A stretch of DNA of 64,000 nt from Brachyspira murdochii DSM 12563 (GCF_000092845.1 NC_014150.1:1698919-1762918), one strand, 5' to 3'; numbered from the stretch's first letter, positions 8,315-18,606 are shown. The notes: generated by a model from the letters alone, not told the origin. Made by a program: numbers and translations.

Positions 8315-9712
8315 ATGAATAATATACTTTCATTAGATGAAATTAATGATATAACAGATAAAAATTATAACAAGAAATTTGATAACCTTACTTCATTTAT
8401 AGATGATTCTCTTATATCAAATGTTCTTACTAAAGATAAGAAATCATATGTTTCAAGTAAGGTAATAAGATATATATTAGGGGAATATATTGAAATAAAA
8501 GAGCCTTACAGATTAAGAAATCCAGACTTGATATGTTTTTCTTTAGATATAGAAAGTTTAAGCGAAGCTTTTGAAAATGTATATAATATTTGGGAAGAAG
8601 ATAATAAAACCAAAGGAATACTTTATCCATACTGTATATTTGCAAATAATATTCAGCTTGATAGGCTTTATCAAAGAGCTAAAGATATAGCAAGCAGCAG
8701 ATTTAAACTAGCATGTTTTATTTTGGAGGCAATAGCTTTAAGCGGAAGTAAAAGAGGTTTAGGTTTAGTTTATGAAGCTTCAAGGAAGTTTAAACAAGCT
8801 AGTGTGAGAAATACATGTTCTAGTATATTGGACTATATTACAAAAAAATTGGGTATAAGTAAAGAGGCTTTTGCTGATAAAATTATACCGGATTTTGATT
8901 TTGATAAAAATGGAATTAGAATTATAGAAAGCGAAGATAAAAGATTTAGAGTAACTTTAAATTATGATTTTACTATATCAATATTTGATGAAATAAAAAA
9001 TAAAGAGTACAAAACTCTGCCCAAAGATTTTCCAGAAGTACCAAAAAAGGAATTATCAAAATTAAAAAGCGAAATAAATAAAGTATTAAAACTTCAGACA
9101 GAGCGTTTACAGTTAGTTTTTATGGACGCTAGGAAATGGACATTAGACGAATGGAAAGAAATATTTTTTGAAAATCCTATTATGAAAGTATTTGCTGTAA
9201 AACTTATTTGGGGCATTTATGATAATAACAATAAACTTTTAAATACTTTCAGATACATGGAAGACGGTTCTTTTAATAATGCCTATGATGAGGAGATAAG
9301 TATAGAAGGAGATGTTTTTATAACTTTAATAAGCCCTATAGAATTAGAAAAAAGTTTAATAGAAAAATGGAAAAATCAGCTTGCAGATTATGATATAATT
9401 CAGCCTTTCAAGCAATTATCCTTAGAAAATAAAGATGATCTTATAGAAAAAATACCTAAAACTATAACTGTTGGTGCTATGAAATCTTTAGCTTCAAAGT
9501 TTAGTATGGAAAAAAATGATGGGGACGGAGGCTTTATTTATAATTATTTTATTCATGATACATATAAGGATGCTTATATTATAATTGAGCCTTCAAATGT
9601 TTATTATGGCTCTTCAAATAATGATGAAACTGATATAAAAATAAAATTTGAAAATGCTGATGAAAGATTTGAATACGGTGCTTATTTAATGCTTTCAGAA
9701 AATATTAAATAA
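8315..9712 (+). CDS. Short DUF4132 protein, paralogue of the C-terminal third of the 868-4308 product
   Basis: This 465-residue protein aligns along its whole length with residues from about 665 to the end of the large DUF4132 protein. Shared blocks include ENPIM, LIWGIYD and FRYMEDG, with the RKWT motif 9-10 residues before ENPIM. It starts with the helical domain that precedes DUF4132, so it looks like a complete minimal version rather than a broken gene. The ATG at 8315 has a weak AAGGT ribosome site. No signal or membrane segment. The two copies flank the small secreted protein genes and vsp. The function is unknown. Confidence 0.75.
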   Translation: MNNILSLDEINDITDKNYNKKFDNLTSFIDDSLISNVLTKDKKSYVSSKVIRYILGEYIEIKEPYRLRNPDLICFSLDIESLSEAFENVYNIWEEDNKTKGILYPYCIFANNIQLDRLYQRAKDIASSRFKLACFILEAIALSGSKRGLGLVYEASRKFKQASVRNTCSSILDYITKKLGISKEAFADKIIPDFDFDKNGIRIIESEDKRFRVTLNYDFTISIFDEIKNKEYKTLPKDFPEVPKKELSKLKSEINKVLKLQTERLQLVFMDARKWTLDEWKEIFFENPIMKVFAVKLIWGIYDNNNKLLNTFRYMEDGSFNNAYDEEISIEGDVFITLISPIELEKSLIEKWKNQLADYDIIQPFKQLSLENKDDLIEKIPKTITVGAMKSLASKFSMEKNDGDGGFIYNYFIHDTYKDAYIIIEPSNVYYGSSNNDETDIKIKFENADERFEYGAYLMLSENIK

Positions 9713-9869
9713 TAAATATTTTTATAACTTAGTTTTATATTAATAATTACCTATTTTATGATACAAAATTGCTGTGTGAGGCGTTGGTATTTTACTTTAG
9801 AAAATAACTAAAATTTAATTGTTTCATTGTACTAGTATAAATGTATTTCTATAATTATTTTTAACCTGA

Positions 9870-9906
9870 TAAAAAAGTGCATACCTTATTTAAGATATGC
9901 ACTTTA
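9870..9906 (-). terminator. Rho-independent terminator of serS
   Basis: AAAGTGCATA (9874-9883) pairs with TATGCACTTT (9896-9905). Read on the minus strand the stem ends in a run of six T. Convergent with the 8315 gene, so possibly used from both sides. Confidence 0.8.
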
Positions 9907-9932
9907 ATAAACTAATTATTTATATTATGTAT

Positions 9933-11213
9933 TTAATTAGGCTTTTCTATTTTGTCAAAACCAGTAAATGGTCTTAAAGCCTCTGGTATAATGACACTTC
10001 CATCTGCCTGCTGATAATTTTCAAGTATAGCAATCCAAGTTCTTCCAACAGCAATACCAGAACCATTTAAAGTATGTACTAATTCTGTTTTACCATTTCT
10101 TCTAGTTCTCATCTGCATACGTCTTGACTGATAATCCCAGCAGTTGCTCACACTTGATATTTCTCTGTAAGTATTCTGAGAAGGAAGCCAAACTTCTATA
10201 TCAAAAGTTTTGTAAGCAGCATTACCTATATCCCCAGAAGAAAGTACAACAACTCTGTATGGAAGCTCTAAAGCCTGCAAAATACTTTCTGCATCTTTAA
10301 GCATTTTTTCATGTTCTTCTTTAGATTTATCAGCAGCACATACTTTTACAAGCTCAACTTTATCAAATTGATGCTGTCTTATAAGACCTCTCATATCGCG
10401 TCCGTAAGAACCAGCCTCAGAACGAAAACATGGAGTGTAGGCTGTCGCATATATAGGAAGCATATTCTCTGGTATTATCTCTTCTCTGTAAATATTGGTA
10501 AGAGGAACTTCTGCTGTAGGTATGAGGTATAAAGCAGGGTCATCAGTAGTTTTAAATAAATCCTCTTCAAACTTTGGCAGCTGACCAGTACCGGTCATAG
10601 TTCTGCTATTAACAAGCATAGGAGGAACATACTCTGTATAGCCATGTTCTGAAGTGTGTTTTTTAAGCATAAAATTAATCAATGCTCTTTCTAATGCTGC
10701 TCCTTTACCCTTCATAAGAGAAAAACGAGTTCTAGCCATTCTTACAGCTCTTTCAATATCAAGTATATCAAGTCCCAAAGCTACATCAACATGATCTTTT
10801 ACTTCAAAATCAAATTTACGAGGCTCCCCCCATCTGATAATCTCTTTATTGGCATTCTCATCATCACCCTCTGGTACATCTTCTGAAAGCATATTAGGTA
10901 AGTAAAGTATTTCATTATTAACCGATTCTTCAAGTTCTGTTAATTTCTCTTCTTTTTTATTTAAGGATTCTGTAAAGTTTTTCATCTCTTCTTTTATCTT
11001 TTCAGCTTCTTCTTTATTGCCTGCTTTCATATATTCGCCGATTTTTTTAGAAGCTTCATTTTTTTTTGCTCTGTCCTGTTCTACTTCTTTTAATAAATTA
11101 AGTCTTTCATGCTCTAAGGCTTTTAATTTATCCAAAGATACTTTGCTTCTTCTCTTTCTTAAATTTTCTTCTACTAATTCTATATTTTCTCTTATTAATT
11201 TTACATCTATCAT
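9933..11213 (-). CDS. serS: Seryl-tRNA synthetase
   Basis: The enzyme charges tRNA-Ser (and tRNA-Sec where present) in the cytoplasm. At 426 residues it is of normal bacterial length. The first 110 or so residues form the long antiparallel coiled-coil arm that binds the tRNA long variable arm (Lys/Glu-rich heptads). The class II core follows: TGTGQLPKFEEDLF, motif 2 in CFRSEAGSYGRDMRGLIRQHQ and motif 3 in LNGSGIAVGRTWIAILENYQ. The ATG at 11213 has an AAGGA ribosome site, and the terminator at 9870-9906 closes the gene. No T-box leader was seen in the 200 bases upstream. Confidence 0.97.
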   Translation of the reverse strand: MIDVKLIRENIELVEENLRKRRSKVSLDKLKALEHERLNLLKEVEQDRAKKNEASKKIGEYMKAGNKEEAEKIKEEMKNFTESLNKKEEKLTELEESVNNEILYLPNMLSEDVPEGDDENANKEIIRWGEPRKFDFEVKDHVDVALGLDILDIERAVRMARTRFSLMKGKGAALERALINFMLKKHTSEHGYTEYVPPMLVNSRTMTGTGQLPKFEEDLFKTTDDPALYLIPTAEVPLTNIYREEIIPENMLPIYATAYTPCFRSEAGSYGRDMRGLIRQHQFDKVELVKVCAADKSKEEHEKMLKDAESILQALELPYRVVVLSSGDIGNAAYKTFDIEVWLPSQNTYREISSVSNCWDYQSRRMQMRTRRNGKTELVHTLNGSGIAVGRTWIAILENYQQADGSVIIPEALRPFTGFDKIEKPN

Positions 11214-11420
11214 AATAAAAATCCTTAAATAAAAATTTGTATCATTATACTACTTATTTAAAAATAGTAAATTGTATTTTGATAAAATTTATAATATAGC
11301 TAAATAATTATAATATGTAGAAAATAGAGTTATATTTTATTTTTAATATCTTTGTATATTTTTGATGAAAGTTAAATAAAAATTGACAAACTTAATACTA
11401 ACAAAATTAATCAGAAGAAA

Positions 11421-12716
11421 TTATATATGCTTTATAATCCATTCATAACGTTTTTTAAGCTCGCGTTCTTCTCCTATATCAACAGGCTCATAATATTCTT
11501 TTTTTATGCCATGCTCTAAATAATCCTGCTTTACTATATGATAAGGAAATTCATGCGGGTATTTATATTCTTCATTACTTTTTTTATCAAATGACGCTGA
11601 ATGATTATCTTTTAAATAATTAGGTATAGAATAAAGCTCTCCGTTTCTTATGTCTCTAATAGCCTTATTAATAGCATTATAAGCAGAGTTTGATTTAGGA
11701 CATAAAGCCAAATATATAGTAACTTCTGCTAAAGGAATGCGTCCTTCCGGCATACCTATAAAATCAATAATACTTACAAGAGAAGAGGCAATATTCATAG
11801 CATTAGGCTCGGCAAGCCCAATATCTTCAGAAGCTAATATACATAAACGCCTTGCTATATATCTAGGGTCTTCTCCAGCTTCAAGCATTCTAGCTAAATA
11901 GTAAACAGCAGCATTAGGATCGCTTCCTCTTACACTTTTTATAAAGGCACTTATTGTATTATAATGCTCATCTTCATCAAATGTCATAGACTGCTTGCTT
12001 GTAACATCTTTTACTATTTCTTCTGTAATTGTGAGTTTTTCTTTAGTTTCATCTATTTGAGTAGCTAAATACGAGGCTTCAAGATATGTAAAAGCCTTTC
12101 TTACATCTCCATGTGAATAGCGTACTATTAAACTAACAGCTCCGTCTTCTACAGCAACATCATCTTCGCCTAGTCCTCTTTTATCGGTAATAGCTTTTAA
12201 TAGAGCTTCTCTTATATCATTATCATCAAGATTTCTAAACTCAAAAAGCATTATACGTGAAAGAAGGGCGTTATTAAGATAAAAATACGGATTTTGAGTG
12301 GTGCTTCCTATAAGTATTACAGAGCCGTTTTCTACAGCTGGAAGAAGGGCGTCCTGCTGACTTTTATTAAATCTATGTATTTCATCTATAAAAAGAATAG
12401 TTTTTTTTCTGTTTTCTAAATTTTTCTCTGCTTTTTTAATAGCCTCTCTTATTTCAGAAACATTTGAAAGCACAGCATTAAGCTTTATATATTCGCTTTT
12501 AGTTTTTTTTGCGATAATTGATGCAACTGTAGATTTACCTACACCCGGAGGACCAAAGAAAACCATAGAAGTAATTTTATCATTATCTATCATTTTTCTT
12601 AAAGTCTTATCTTTGCCGAGTATATGCTTCTGCCCGAAAACTTCTTCTATTGAAAGAGGACGCATTCTCTCAGCCATAGGCTTGAAAGAATTAATATCTT
12701 CTTCAAAATCAAACAT
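11421..12716 (-). CDS. rarA: Replication-associated recombination protein A (AAA+ ATPase)
   Basis: A homologue of E. coli RarA/MgsA and yeast Mgs1/WRNIP1, clamp-loader-like ATPases that act at stalled replication forks. Walker A is GPPGVGKST, Walker B is ILFIDEIHRF, and sensor 1 lies in GSTTQNPYFYLNNALLSR; the C-terminal tetramerisation part contains SVRGSDPNAAVYYLARML and ARRLCILASEDIGLA, typical of RarA. At about 430 residues it is full length. The start is uncertain: ATG at 12716, which overlaps the stop of the upstream gene by 8 bases, or an in-frame TTG at 12728 that has a better-placed GAGGA. Overlap with the upstream gene implies translational coupling. Confidence 0.93.
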   Translation of the reverse strand: MFDFEEDINSFKPMAERMRPLSIEEVFGQKHILGKDKTLRKMIDNDKITSMVFFGPPGVGKSTVASIIAKKTKSEYIKLNAVLSNVSEIREAIKKAEKNLENRKKTILFIDEIHRFNKSQQDALLPAVENGSVILIGSTTQNPYFYLNNALLSRIMLFEFRNLDDNDIREALLKAITDKRGLGEDDVAVEDGAVSLIVRYSHGDVRKAFTYLEASYLATQIDETKEKLTITEEIVKDVTSKQSMTFDEDEHYNTISAFIKSVRGSDPNAAVYYLARMLEAGEDPRYIARRLCILASEDIGLAEPNAMNIASSLVSIIDFIGMPEGRIPLAEVTIYLALCPKSNSAYNAINKAIRDIRNGELYSIPNYLKDNHSASFDKKSNEEYKYPHEFPYHIVKQDYLEHGIKKEYYEPVDIGEERELKKRYEWIIKHI

Positions 12717-13701
12717 TGAGTTTTTCAATATATTCCTCTACTAATGGTATATAATTCATAATATTTTCTATTCTATCTTTTATTTCATACTCAAGCAAAT
12801 CGGCTATAGATATATAATCCTCATTTGCAAAAGCATCAAGCACATTATTCATCATTTCATTAAAATCACTGATAGCATCAGAAAGAGATACTGAGTTTAT
12901 ATAAATTTGAGAATAGTCTATAGAATAAAGCGAAGCGGCATTTGAAAGTATGCTGAATGAAAAACTCACTATTCTTGAAAATTTTTCAGCATATATAAAA
13001 GCCTCTTTATCATTTCCAGACTGAAGTTTATTAACTATAGAATCTAATATATCTAAAATTAGAGGTAAGAATTTAGGCAGACTTCCAACTTTGTATAAAA
13101 CATTGCTTTCTGTTATATTATTTGCAAATAATGCAATAGTGTTTATTTTTGCCTCTTCTACGACAAGCTCCATAGCAGGAATCATCTTATCATTTAAAAA
13201 AGGCTTTAAATCATCATTAAAAAACTCATTAACTTTATCTAAACTCTCTGATATACTGTTTAATCTTTCTAATTTTACCTCAAGCATTTTTAATATATGT
13301 ATTATATTATATGATTCCAAACTCATATTAAATAAGAATATAGTTCTAGGCACGGAATCAAGTACCCAAAGCATTCCGTCTTTTAATGCTTCTATATCTT
13401 TTTCAGTTATTTTCTCAGTATTTGAAACATTCTGCAAATATTCTATAATCGACATAATAGAATAAAGAGAATATTCGGCATGACTTAATGCCTCTACCTC
13501 TATTTTCTGAACATTATCTATAGGTATAGTTTCATATTCTTCGTCTATATATGGCTGTAATTCTCTTCCGTCTATATTAACTTTATTTATTAAGAAATCA
13601 TTAGAATTGCACCAACTTTCTATTGGCTTTAATATTTCATAAGCATTTTTTTCATTTTCAAGCATTACTGATAATTCTTTGCCGTTTATAAATATATTCA
13701 T
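12709..13701 (-). CDS. Cytoplasmic protein of unknown function, coupled to rarA
   Basis: A 330-residue acidic protein. The first 75 residues look like a small beta-rich domain with a ubiquitin-like feel (MNIFINGKELSVML), and the remainder is helical with spaced Leu/Ile. No signal peptide, membrane segment or catalytic motif is apparent. The ribosome site is weak. Its stop overlaps the start of rarA, so the two are probably made from one message, but this alone does not place it in replication. I do not recognise a named family. Confidence 0.6.
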   Translation of the reverse strand: MNIFINGKELSVMLENEKNAYEILKPIESWCNSNDFLINKVNIDGRELQPYIDEEYETIPIDNVQKIEVEALSHAEYSLYSIMSIIEYLQNVSNTEKITEKDIEALKDGMLWVLDSVPRTIFLFNMSLESYNIIHILKMLEVKLERLNSISESLDKVNEFFNDDLKPFLNDKMIPAMELVVEEAKINTIALFANNITESNVLYKVGSLPKFLPLILDILDSIVNKLQSGNDKEAFIYAEKFSRIVSFSFSILSNAASLYSIDYSQIYINSVSLSDAISDFNEMMNNVLDAFANEDYISIADLLEYEIKDRIENIMNYIPLVEEYIEKLNV

Positions 13702-13833
13702 ATTTTTGCACCGTAAAATAAAAATTATTTTAAAAAAATCTATATTATTTTAGATTTTCGGATTTAATAATTTTTTAATAACGACTTTTTAAATATAAAA
13801 ACTAATATAAGAAAAGACAAATACAAAAAATTA

Positions 13834-13861
13834 TTGACGATATGAAAATAATTATTATATT
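13834..13861 (+). promoter_or_regulatory. Possible promoter of the chemotaxis receptor gene
   Basis: TTGACG at 13834-13839 and TATATT at 13856-13861 are 16 bases apart, 46 bases before the ATG. No sigma-28-type sequence was seen. Confidence 0.5.
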
Positions 13862-13907
13862 ACATTCTGTATAATATTTATTGATTGTATATGGAGTGAA
13901 AGTAAAA

Positions 13908-15758
13908 ATGAGAAGATTCAACAGTCTGGCATTTAAAGTGCCTGTAATTCTTTGTATTGTTACTACTATACTTATAACAGTACTTCTGATAATTTCCCTT
14001 ACAATAGCTGGAAAAGGAATATCTAAAAGCAGGTTTGAAGGTTTTGAAACAACGGTAAGGGGTTATTCATCAGTATTTGATGCTTGGTTTAGAACGCAGT
14101 CCTATTTATTAGAAACTTATGCCTCTGTGCCGATAGTAGGAGAATATCTTGAGTACAAAGATTATACTACAACAGACAGATTAAATGCTACATTAAAAAC
14201 ATTTAGAGAAAAAAATGCCTGTGCTATACATGTTGGAATAGTCGATAACAACGGTATTGTAATAGCTGACAGTGATTATCCAAAATGGATAGGAAGTAAA
14301 TTTACAGACAGTAATATTGATATATGGAATAAATTAAAAAATAGACAATACGGATACGGCAGTGTAAGCTATGGTAATGAACTTACAGCCTCTGAGGTTA
14401 ATGGAGAATTATCTTTTATTTTTGCCGCTCCTGTAAAAAATGGAAATAAAGATGTAGGATATTTATATACTGTCTTTAATTGGAGGGAATTTTATAATAA
14501 TTATATAGAAGGTATACAATTAGGAAAAACTGGCGGTTTGGATGTAATAACGCCTAGTTTGAAAGTAGTAATGAATACCGACTATAATAAAGTTAATACA
14601 GATGCTCCTTCAGTTTATAAAAGTGTATTTGATAATAATTTGTCTAAAGGCGTAGTTACATATACTGCTAATGAGCATAAAATGATGGGCTCTTACACTA
14701 AAATGAAATATGTTCCGTGGATTACTTCTATGACTATGACTTCAGAAGAAATATTTGCAGAAAATAAAAATGCTGTGATAAGCGGTATTATATTCGGTAT
14801 AATAACTATAGCTTCTATAGCCGTTTTTATTAATATATTTATACGTTCTATAACTAAGCCGCTTTCTATAGTAGTAAATGAAGCACAAAAAATAGAAAGA
14901 GGCGATTTAAGTACTTCAAAAAGAAAAATTAAGCCTAGGAAAGATGAAATAGGACTTCTTGCTGAAAGTTTTAATAATATGAGAAACAAATTAGTAGAAA
15001 CTATTAAAGAAGTTAATAATGCATCTGTATGTATAATGAATGCTTCTGAAAAATTGGCTGCTGGCAATATGGAGCTTTCTAAAAGAACTGAATCGCAGGC
15101 AGCAAGTCTTCAAGAGACAGCAGCTTCTATGGAACAAATGGCTTCTACTATAAAATCTTCTACTGAATATTCTTTAACTGGAAATGACATGATGATGTCT
15201 TCAAAATCTTCTATAGATGAAGCAGGAGATATTATTATACAAACTACTTCCAATATAGAAGAAGTTTATGAGGCAAGTACAAAAATAAGAAATATTACTA
15301 AGATAATAGAAGACATTGCCTTTCAGACTAATATATTAGCACTTAATGCTTCAGTGGAGGCAGCAAGGGCTGGAGATCAGGGAAGAGGTTTTGCTGTGGT
15401 AGCAAGCGAGGTAAGAAACTTAGCTCAAACTACTCAGTCATCAGTAAAAGATATTACTGATTTGGTAGACAATGCCTATGATAAAATCAATAAAGCCACA
15501 GAAACAGCAAGACAATCACAGGAAATATTTAAAGATTTAAAAACTAAAATAGATGAAACAGCTAATATAATGCGTGGAATAAGTTCAGCAGCTGTAGAAC
15601 AGCAGTCTGGAGTAGAGCAGGTTAATAGGGCTGTTTCAGAGATGGACGGGGCTACTCAGCTTAATAATACATTAGTAAGTGAAGCTGAGGCTGCTTCAAA
15701 AGATTTGGTTGCACAGGCTAATTCATTACAAGATGCTATGAATTTCTTTAAACTGTAA
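13908..15758 (+). CDS. Methyl-accepting chemotaxis protein
   Basis: A 616-residue receptor in the usual order: membrane segment 1 (about 11-34), a periplasmic Cache-type sensor (about 40-280), membrane segment 2 (about 287-308), a HAMP domain (SITKPLSIVVNEAQKIERGD and on) and a long cytoplasmic coiled coil. The conserved hairpin tip, which binds CheA and CheW, is at about 468-490 (EDIAFQTNILALNASVEAAR). Residues around AASMEQMAST are likely methylation sites. There is no C-terminal NWETF-type tether for CheR. The start is placed at ATG 13908 with GGAG at 13893-13896; a TTG at 13881 in frame has no ribosome site. The ligand is unknown. A strong terminator follows, so it is transcribed alone. 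Confidence 0.93.
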   Translation: MRRFNSLAFKVPVILCIVTTILITVLLIISLTIAGKGISKSRFEGFETTVRGYSSVFDAWFRTQSYLLETYASVPIVGEYLEYKDYTTTDRLNATLKTFREKNACAIHVGIVDNNGIVIADSDYPKWIGSKFTDSNIDIWNKLKNRQYGYGSVSYGNELTASEVNGELSFIFAAPVKNGNKDVGYLYTVFNWREFYNNYIEGIQLGKTGGLDVITPSLKVVMNTDYNKVNTDAPSVYKSVFDNNLSKGVVTYTANEHKMMGSYTKMKYVPWITSMTMTSEEIFAENKNAVISGIIFGIITIASIAVFINIFIRSITKPLSIVVNEAQKIERGDLSTSKRKIKPRKDEIGLLAESFNNMRNKLVETIKEVNNASVCIMNASEKLAAGNMELSKRTESQAASLQETAASMEQMASTIKSSTEYSLTGNDMMMSSKSSIDEAGDIIIQTTSNIEEVYEASTKIRNITKIIEDIAFQTNILALNASVEAARAGDQGRGFAVVASEVRNLAQTTQSSVKDITDLVDNAYDKINKATETARQSQEIFKDLKTKIDETANIMRGISSAAVEQQSGVEQVNRAVSEMDGATQLNNTLVSEAEAASKDLVAQANSLQDAMNFFKL

Positions 15759-15780
15759 AATATCTTAAAATATCTTCATA

Positions 15781-15821
15781 AATAAGGCATATGTTTTAAT
15801 GATATATGCCTTATTTTTTTA
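15781..15821 (+). terminator. Rho-independent terminator after the chemotaxis receptor
   Basis: AATAAGGCATAT (15781-15792) pairs perfectly with ATATGCCTTATT (15804-15815), then TTTTTT. Confidence 0.9.
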
Positions 15822-16055
15822 TTTTATAGTTTATTGAATAGTAAAAATATTTTTATTATCATAATGTAAATTGAGGTATTTACCTTAAACAAACTATATT
15901 TGTTTAGATATATATAAAAAATAGTAAAAGCATAAAAATAATTATTCTATGTTATAACAGTTTTTTATAAACATAATATATATTTTTGTAAAGTAAATTT
16001 TTATACTTCCGAATATTAATATGATAGTAATAAACTAATAATTAGGAAGTAAGTT

Positions 16056-17657
16056 ATGATAAACGGATTAGGAAATTTATTATCTTTTGTTGATACTAAT
16101 GTTTCATCTAATAATAATACATATAGTGTAAACAATTACAGCTATAATGACTCTTTTGCTGATATGCTTAATAAAACACAAACTGAAGATATTTATTTAT
16201 CCCCATCAAATGTTTCAAATAAAGTAGTAGAAAGAAATAATACAGAAGATTACAGCCCAAAAAGTTATAATGATTATGAAGAATATAATAATGACTATAA
16301 CAATTATTACAGTGATGATGCGGCAAACTCTTCAGCAGCAGAAGAAAAAATATCATCTAAAGAGAATCATTCAGAAAACAATATAAATAAAAGCTCAGAA
16401 GATTCTAATAGTAATGAAGAAAATAAAGTTTCTGATAATTCAGAAGATAAAACTGTAAAAGAAGATAAAGATGAAATAAAAGCTGATAATAATGCTTATG
16501 AAAAAGCTGACAAAACTAATTCTGAAAATATATCATTAAAAGAAAAATTGGCACTAACAAAAGAAAAAGCTAAATTAATAATTCAAAATGCTTCCAACAA
16601 TGATGATAAGAAAGTTTTACTAAGCAGCAAAGAAAATGCATCTGATAAAGCAGATAAAAAAGAAAATACTAAAAATGCACAGGATATAGAAAGTATAAAA
16701 AAACAAATAGAATCATTAAATTTAGAAGATTTAGATGAAGAAGATAAAAAAGAATTAGAAGATTTAATAGCATCATTAGAAAACATTAAAGCTATGATAG
16801 ATAGTGATAATAAAGAAGATAAAAAAGAAGTTCTAACTGATGATGTTAAAGACAGTATTGAAGTAAAAGATGCTGATATAAATAAAGAAATAAAAATTGC
16901 ATCTAATAAAGATGATGATAAAAAAATAGAAACAAAAGACATTAATACTGAAGATGCCGCTATAGACTTTGACAGCAGTATTTCAGATGTTAATATCGCT
17001 AATAATATAGATAATAATATTGCAGAAAGTAAATATGCTGATAAATATGATAAAGATAATTCTGAAATAAAAAATAATAGCAGCACTGTAAATAATACTA
17101 TTTCAGATGATAAAGGAGCAGAACTTACAATAATAAACATGAAAGATTCTGCAGAAGGCAGTAATTTAAAAGGATACAATCATTATAATAATAATGTATC
17201 AAAAACACATAATAGTACCAACCTTACAGACAGCATGATAAAATTCCAAGACTTAATGGGGAAACTTGTAGAAAAAGCTCAGGTTGCCGTTAATAACGGA
17301 AAAAGCGAAGTGTTAATGAGCCTTAATCCGGAATATTTAGGAAAAGTAAGATTAAAAATAAGTATGGACGGAGACAATTTAATAGGAAAGATATTCGTTG
17401 ATAATGCTGATGTTAAAGATATATTCACTAAAAACTTGGATACGGTTATAACTTCATTAAATGAAATAGGAATTAACATAGAAGGTTTTGATGTAATGCT
17501 AAGACAGGATATGCCTAATAATGAAGGCGGCTTCGGTGAAGAATTAGAGAATATTGGAAACAGGTTTGCTTCAGAAAATATTGATAATGTAGAAGAAGTA
17601 AAAGCCGATATAAAAGCATATATAGTTCCAGAAAGAAAATTGAATTTACTTATATAA
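16056..17657 (+). CDS. fliK: Flagellar hook-length control protein
   Basis: The C-terminal part (about residues 400-490) has the hook-length-control fold: VLMSLNPEYLGKVRLKISMD and the run to GFDVMLRQ match the substrate-specificity switch domain of FliK. The first 370 residues are low-complexity, dominated by Asn, Asp, Lys, Glu and Ser, as expected for the extended ruler region. It controls the length of the hook by signalling to FlhB in the flagellar export apparatus; in a spirochaete the flagella are periplasmic. Length 533. AGGAAG precedes the ATG. flgD follows after 72 bases, and both are likely in one unit. Confidence 0.9.
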   Translation: MINGLGNLLSFVDTNVSSNNNTYSVNNYSYNDSFADMLNKTQTEDIYLSPSNVSNKVVERNNTEDYSPKSYNDYEEYNNDYNNYYSDDAANSSAAEEKISSKENHSENNINKSSEDSNSNEENKVSDNSEDKTVKEDKDEIKADNNAYEKADKTNSENISLKEKLALTKEKAKLIIQNASNNDDKKVLLSSKENASDKADKKENTKNAQDIESIKKQIESLNLEDLDEEDKKELEDLIASLENIKAMIDSDNKEDKKEVLTDDVKDSIEVKDADINKEIKIASNKDDDKKIETKDINTEDAAIDFDSSISDVNIANNIDNNIAESKYADKYDKDNSEIKNNSSTVNNTISDDKGAELTIINMKDSAEGSNLKGYNHYNNNVSKTHNSTNLTDSMIKFQDLMGKLVEKAQVAVNNGKSEVLMSLNPEYLGKVRLKISMDGDNLIGKIFVDNADVKDIFTKNLDTVITSLNEIGINIEGFDVMLRQDMPNNEGGFGEELENIGNRFASENIDNVEEVKADIKAYIVPERKLNLLI

Positions 17658-17729
17658 GTATTATTCAAAAAATAATCTATATTTAATAGATAAGTATAAT
17701 CAGAGATAATTTTTTAAGGAGATGAATAG

Positions 17730-18521
17730 ATGATATCAGCAGATGCTTTAAAAATGTCAGAGAGAGAAATAAAAATCTTAAAACAAGAGGTAGGAGCCTA
17801 TAACTTACAGAATAATTTTCAAAGAGACCCTACTCAAAACTCTTTGGGTAAAGATGCATTTTTAAAACTCCTTACAGTACAAATGAGCCATCAGGATCCT
17901 CTTTCTCCTATGGACAACAGAGATATGATAGCTCAGTTAGCACAATTCTCATCTGTTGAACAAATGACTGAAGTTAATAAAAATCTTGACTCTATGAAAA
18001 CATTCTATTCAAGTCAGACCGGATATTCTATGCTTGGAAAGAGTGTTGAAGTTATGGACGAGGCTGGAAACAGATTTTTAGGACCTGTTGAAATGGTTAT
18101 GGAAAATGATACCGGAGTAGCCCTTGCTGTAAGAACAGAAAGCGGACTTATTACTGTACGTCCTGAAGATGTTATGATAGTACATTCAAACGGTAATTTA
18201 ATGGCTTCTGAAGCTGCTGCTGTTTCACAAGTAAGAGAAGCTCAAAGCGAAGATGAAGCTGCAAAAGTGTTTCAATCTTCTTTAGCTGATAAAGCTCAAA
18301 TTATTACAAGACCTTCTGATGATGAAAATGGTAATGTAAATAATGAGTTCGGAGAGTTAAAAGCTGCAAACGAATCTCAAATAAATACAGCTGTACAAAG
18401 TGAGGTTTCTAAAACAGATAATGCTAACTTAAATAAAACAGAAAAAACTGCTGGTATGATGAAAGCAGAAGAAGCATTGATGAATGCTAAAGAAAGCGGA
18501 AATAAAGCAATCAAAAAATAA
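17730..18521 (+). CDS. flgD: Flagellar hook assembly scaffold protein FlgD
   Basis: The N-terminal signature LGKDAFLKLLTVQMSHQDPL followed by NRDMIAQLAQFSSVEQM is that of FlgD, the cap under which FlgE hook subunits polymerise. The middle has the short beta domain (SMLGKSVEVMDEAGN and on). The last 90 residues are a polar, Glu/Lys/Ala-rich tail beyond the usual end, so this copy (263 residues) is longer than many. AAGGAG stands before the ATG at the usual distance. It follows fliK, and the strong terminator at 18561 ends the unit; flgE, which often comes next, is not here. Confidence 0.93.
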   Translation: MISADALKMSEREIKILKQEVGAYNLQNNFQRDPTQNSLGKDAFLKLLTVQMSHQDPLSPMDNRDMIAQLAQFSSVEQMTEVNKNLDSMKTFYSSQTGYSMLGKSVEVMDEAGNRFLGPVEMVMENDTGVALAVRTESGLITVRPEDVMIVHSNGNLMASEAAAVSQVREAQSEDEAAKVFQSSLADKAQIITRPSDDENGNVNNEFGELKAANESQINTAVQSEVSKTDNANLNKTEKTAGMMKAEEALMNAKESGNKAIKK

Positions 18522-18560
18522 TTGAGTGATATTAAATAGAAATATAATTTATGATAAAGT

Positions 18561-18606
18561 AACAAATCCCTATAATACTATATTTATAGGGATTTGTTAA
18601 TATTTT
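18561..18606 (+). terminator. Rho-independent terminator after flgD
   Basis: A perfect 14-bp stem, AACAAATCCCTATA (18561-18574) with TATAGGGATTTGTT (18585-18598), then A/T-rich sequence with a T run. The remaining spacer to 18995 holds the metN promoter and nothing else I can name. Confidence 0.85.

Noticed and set aside
16583-17179. Long minus-strand open frame opposite fliK
   Set aside because: A Ser/Leu-rich shadow of the Asn/Asp/Lys-rich fliK region, with no ribosome site.
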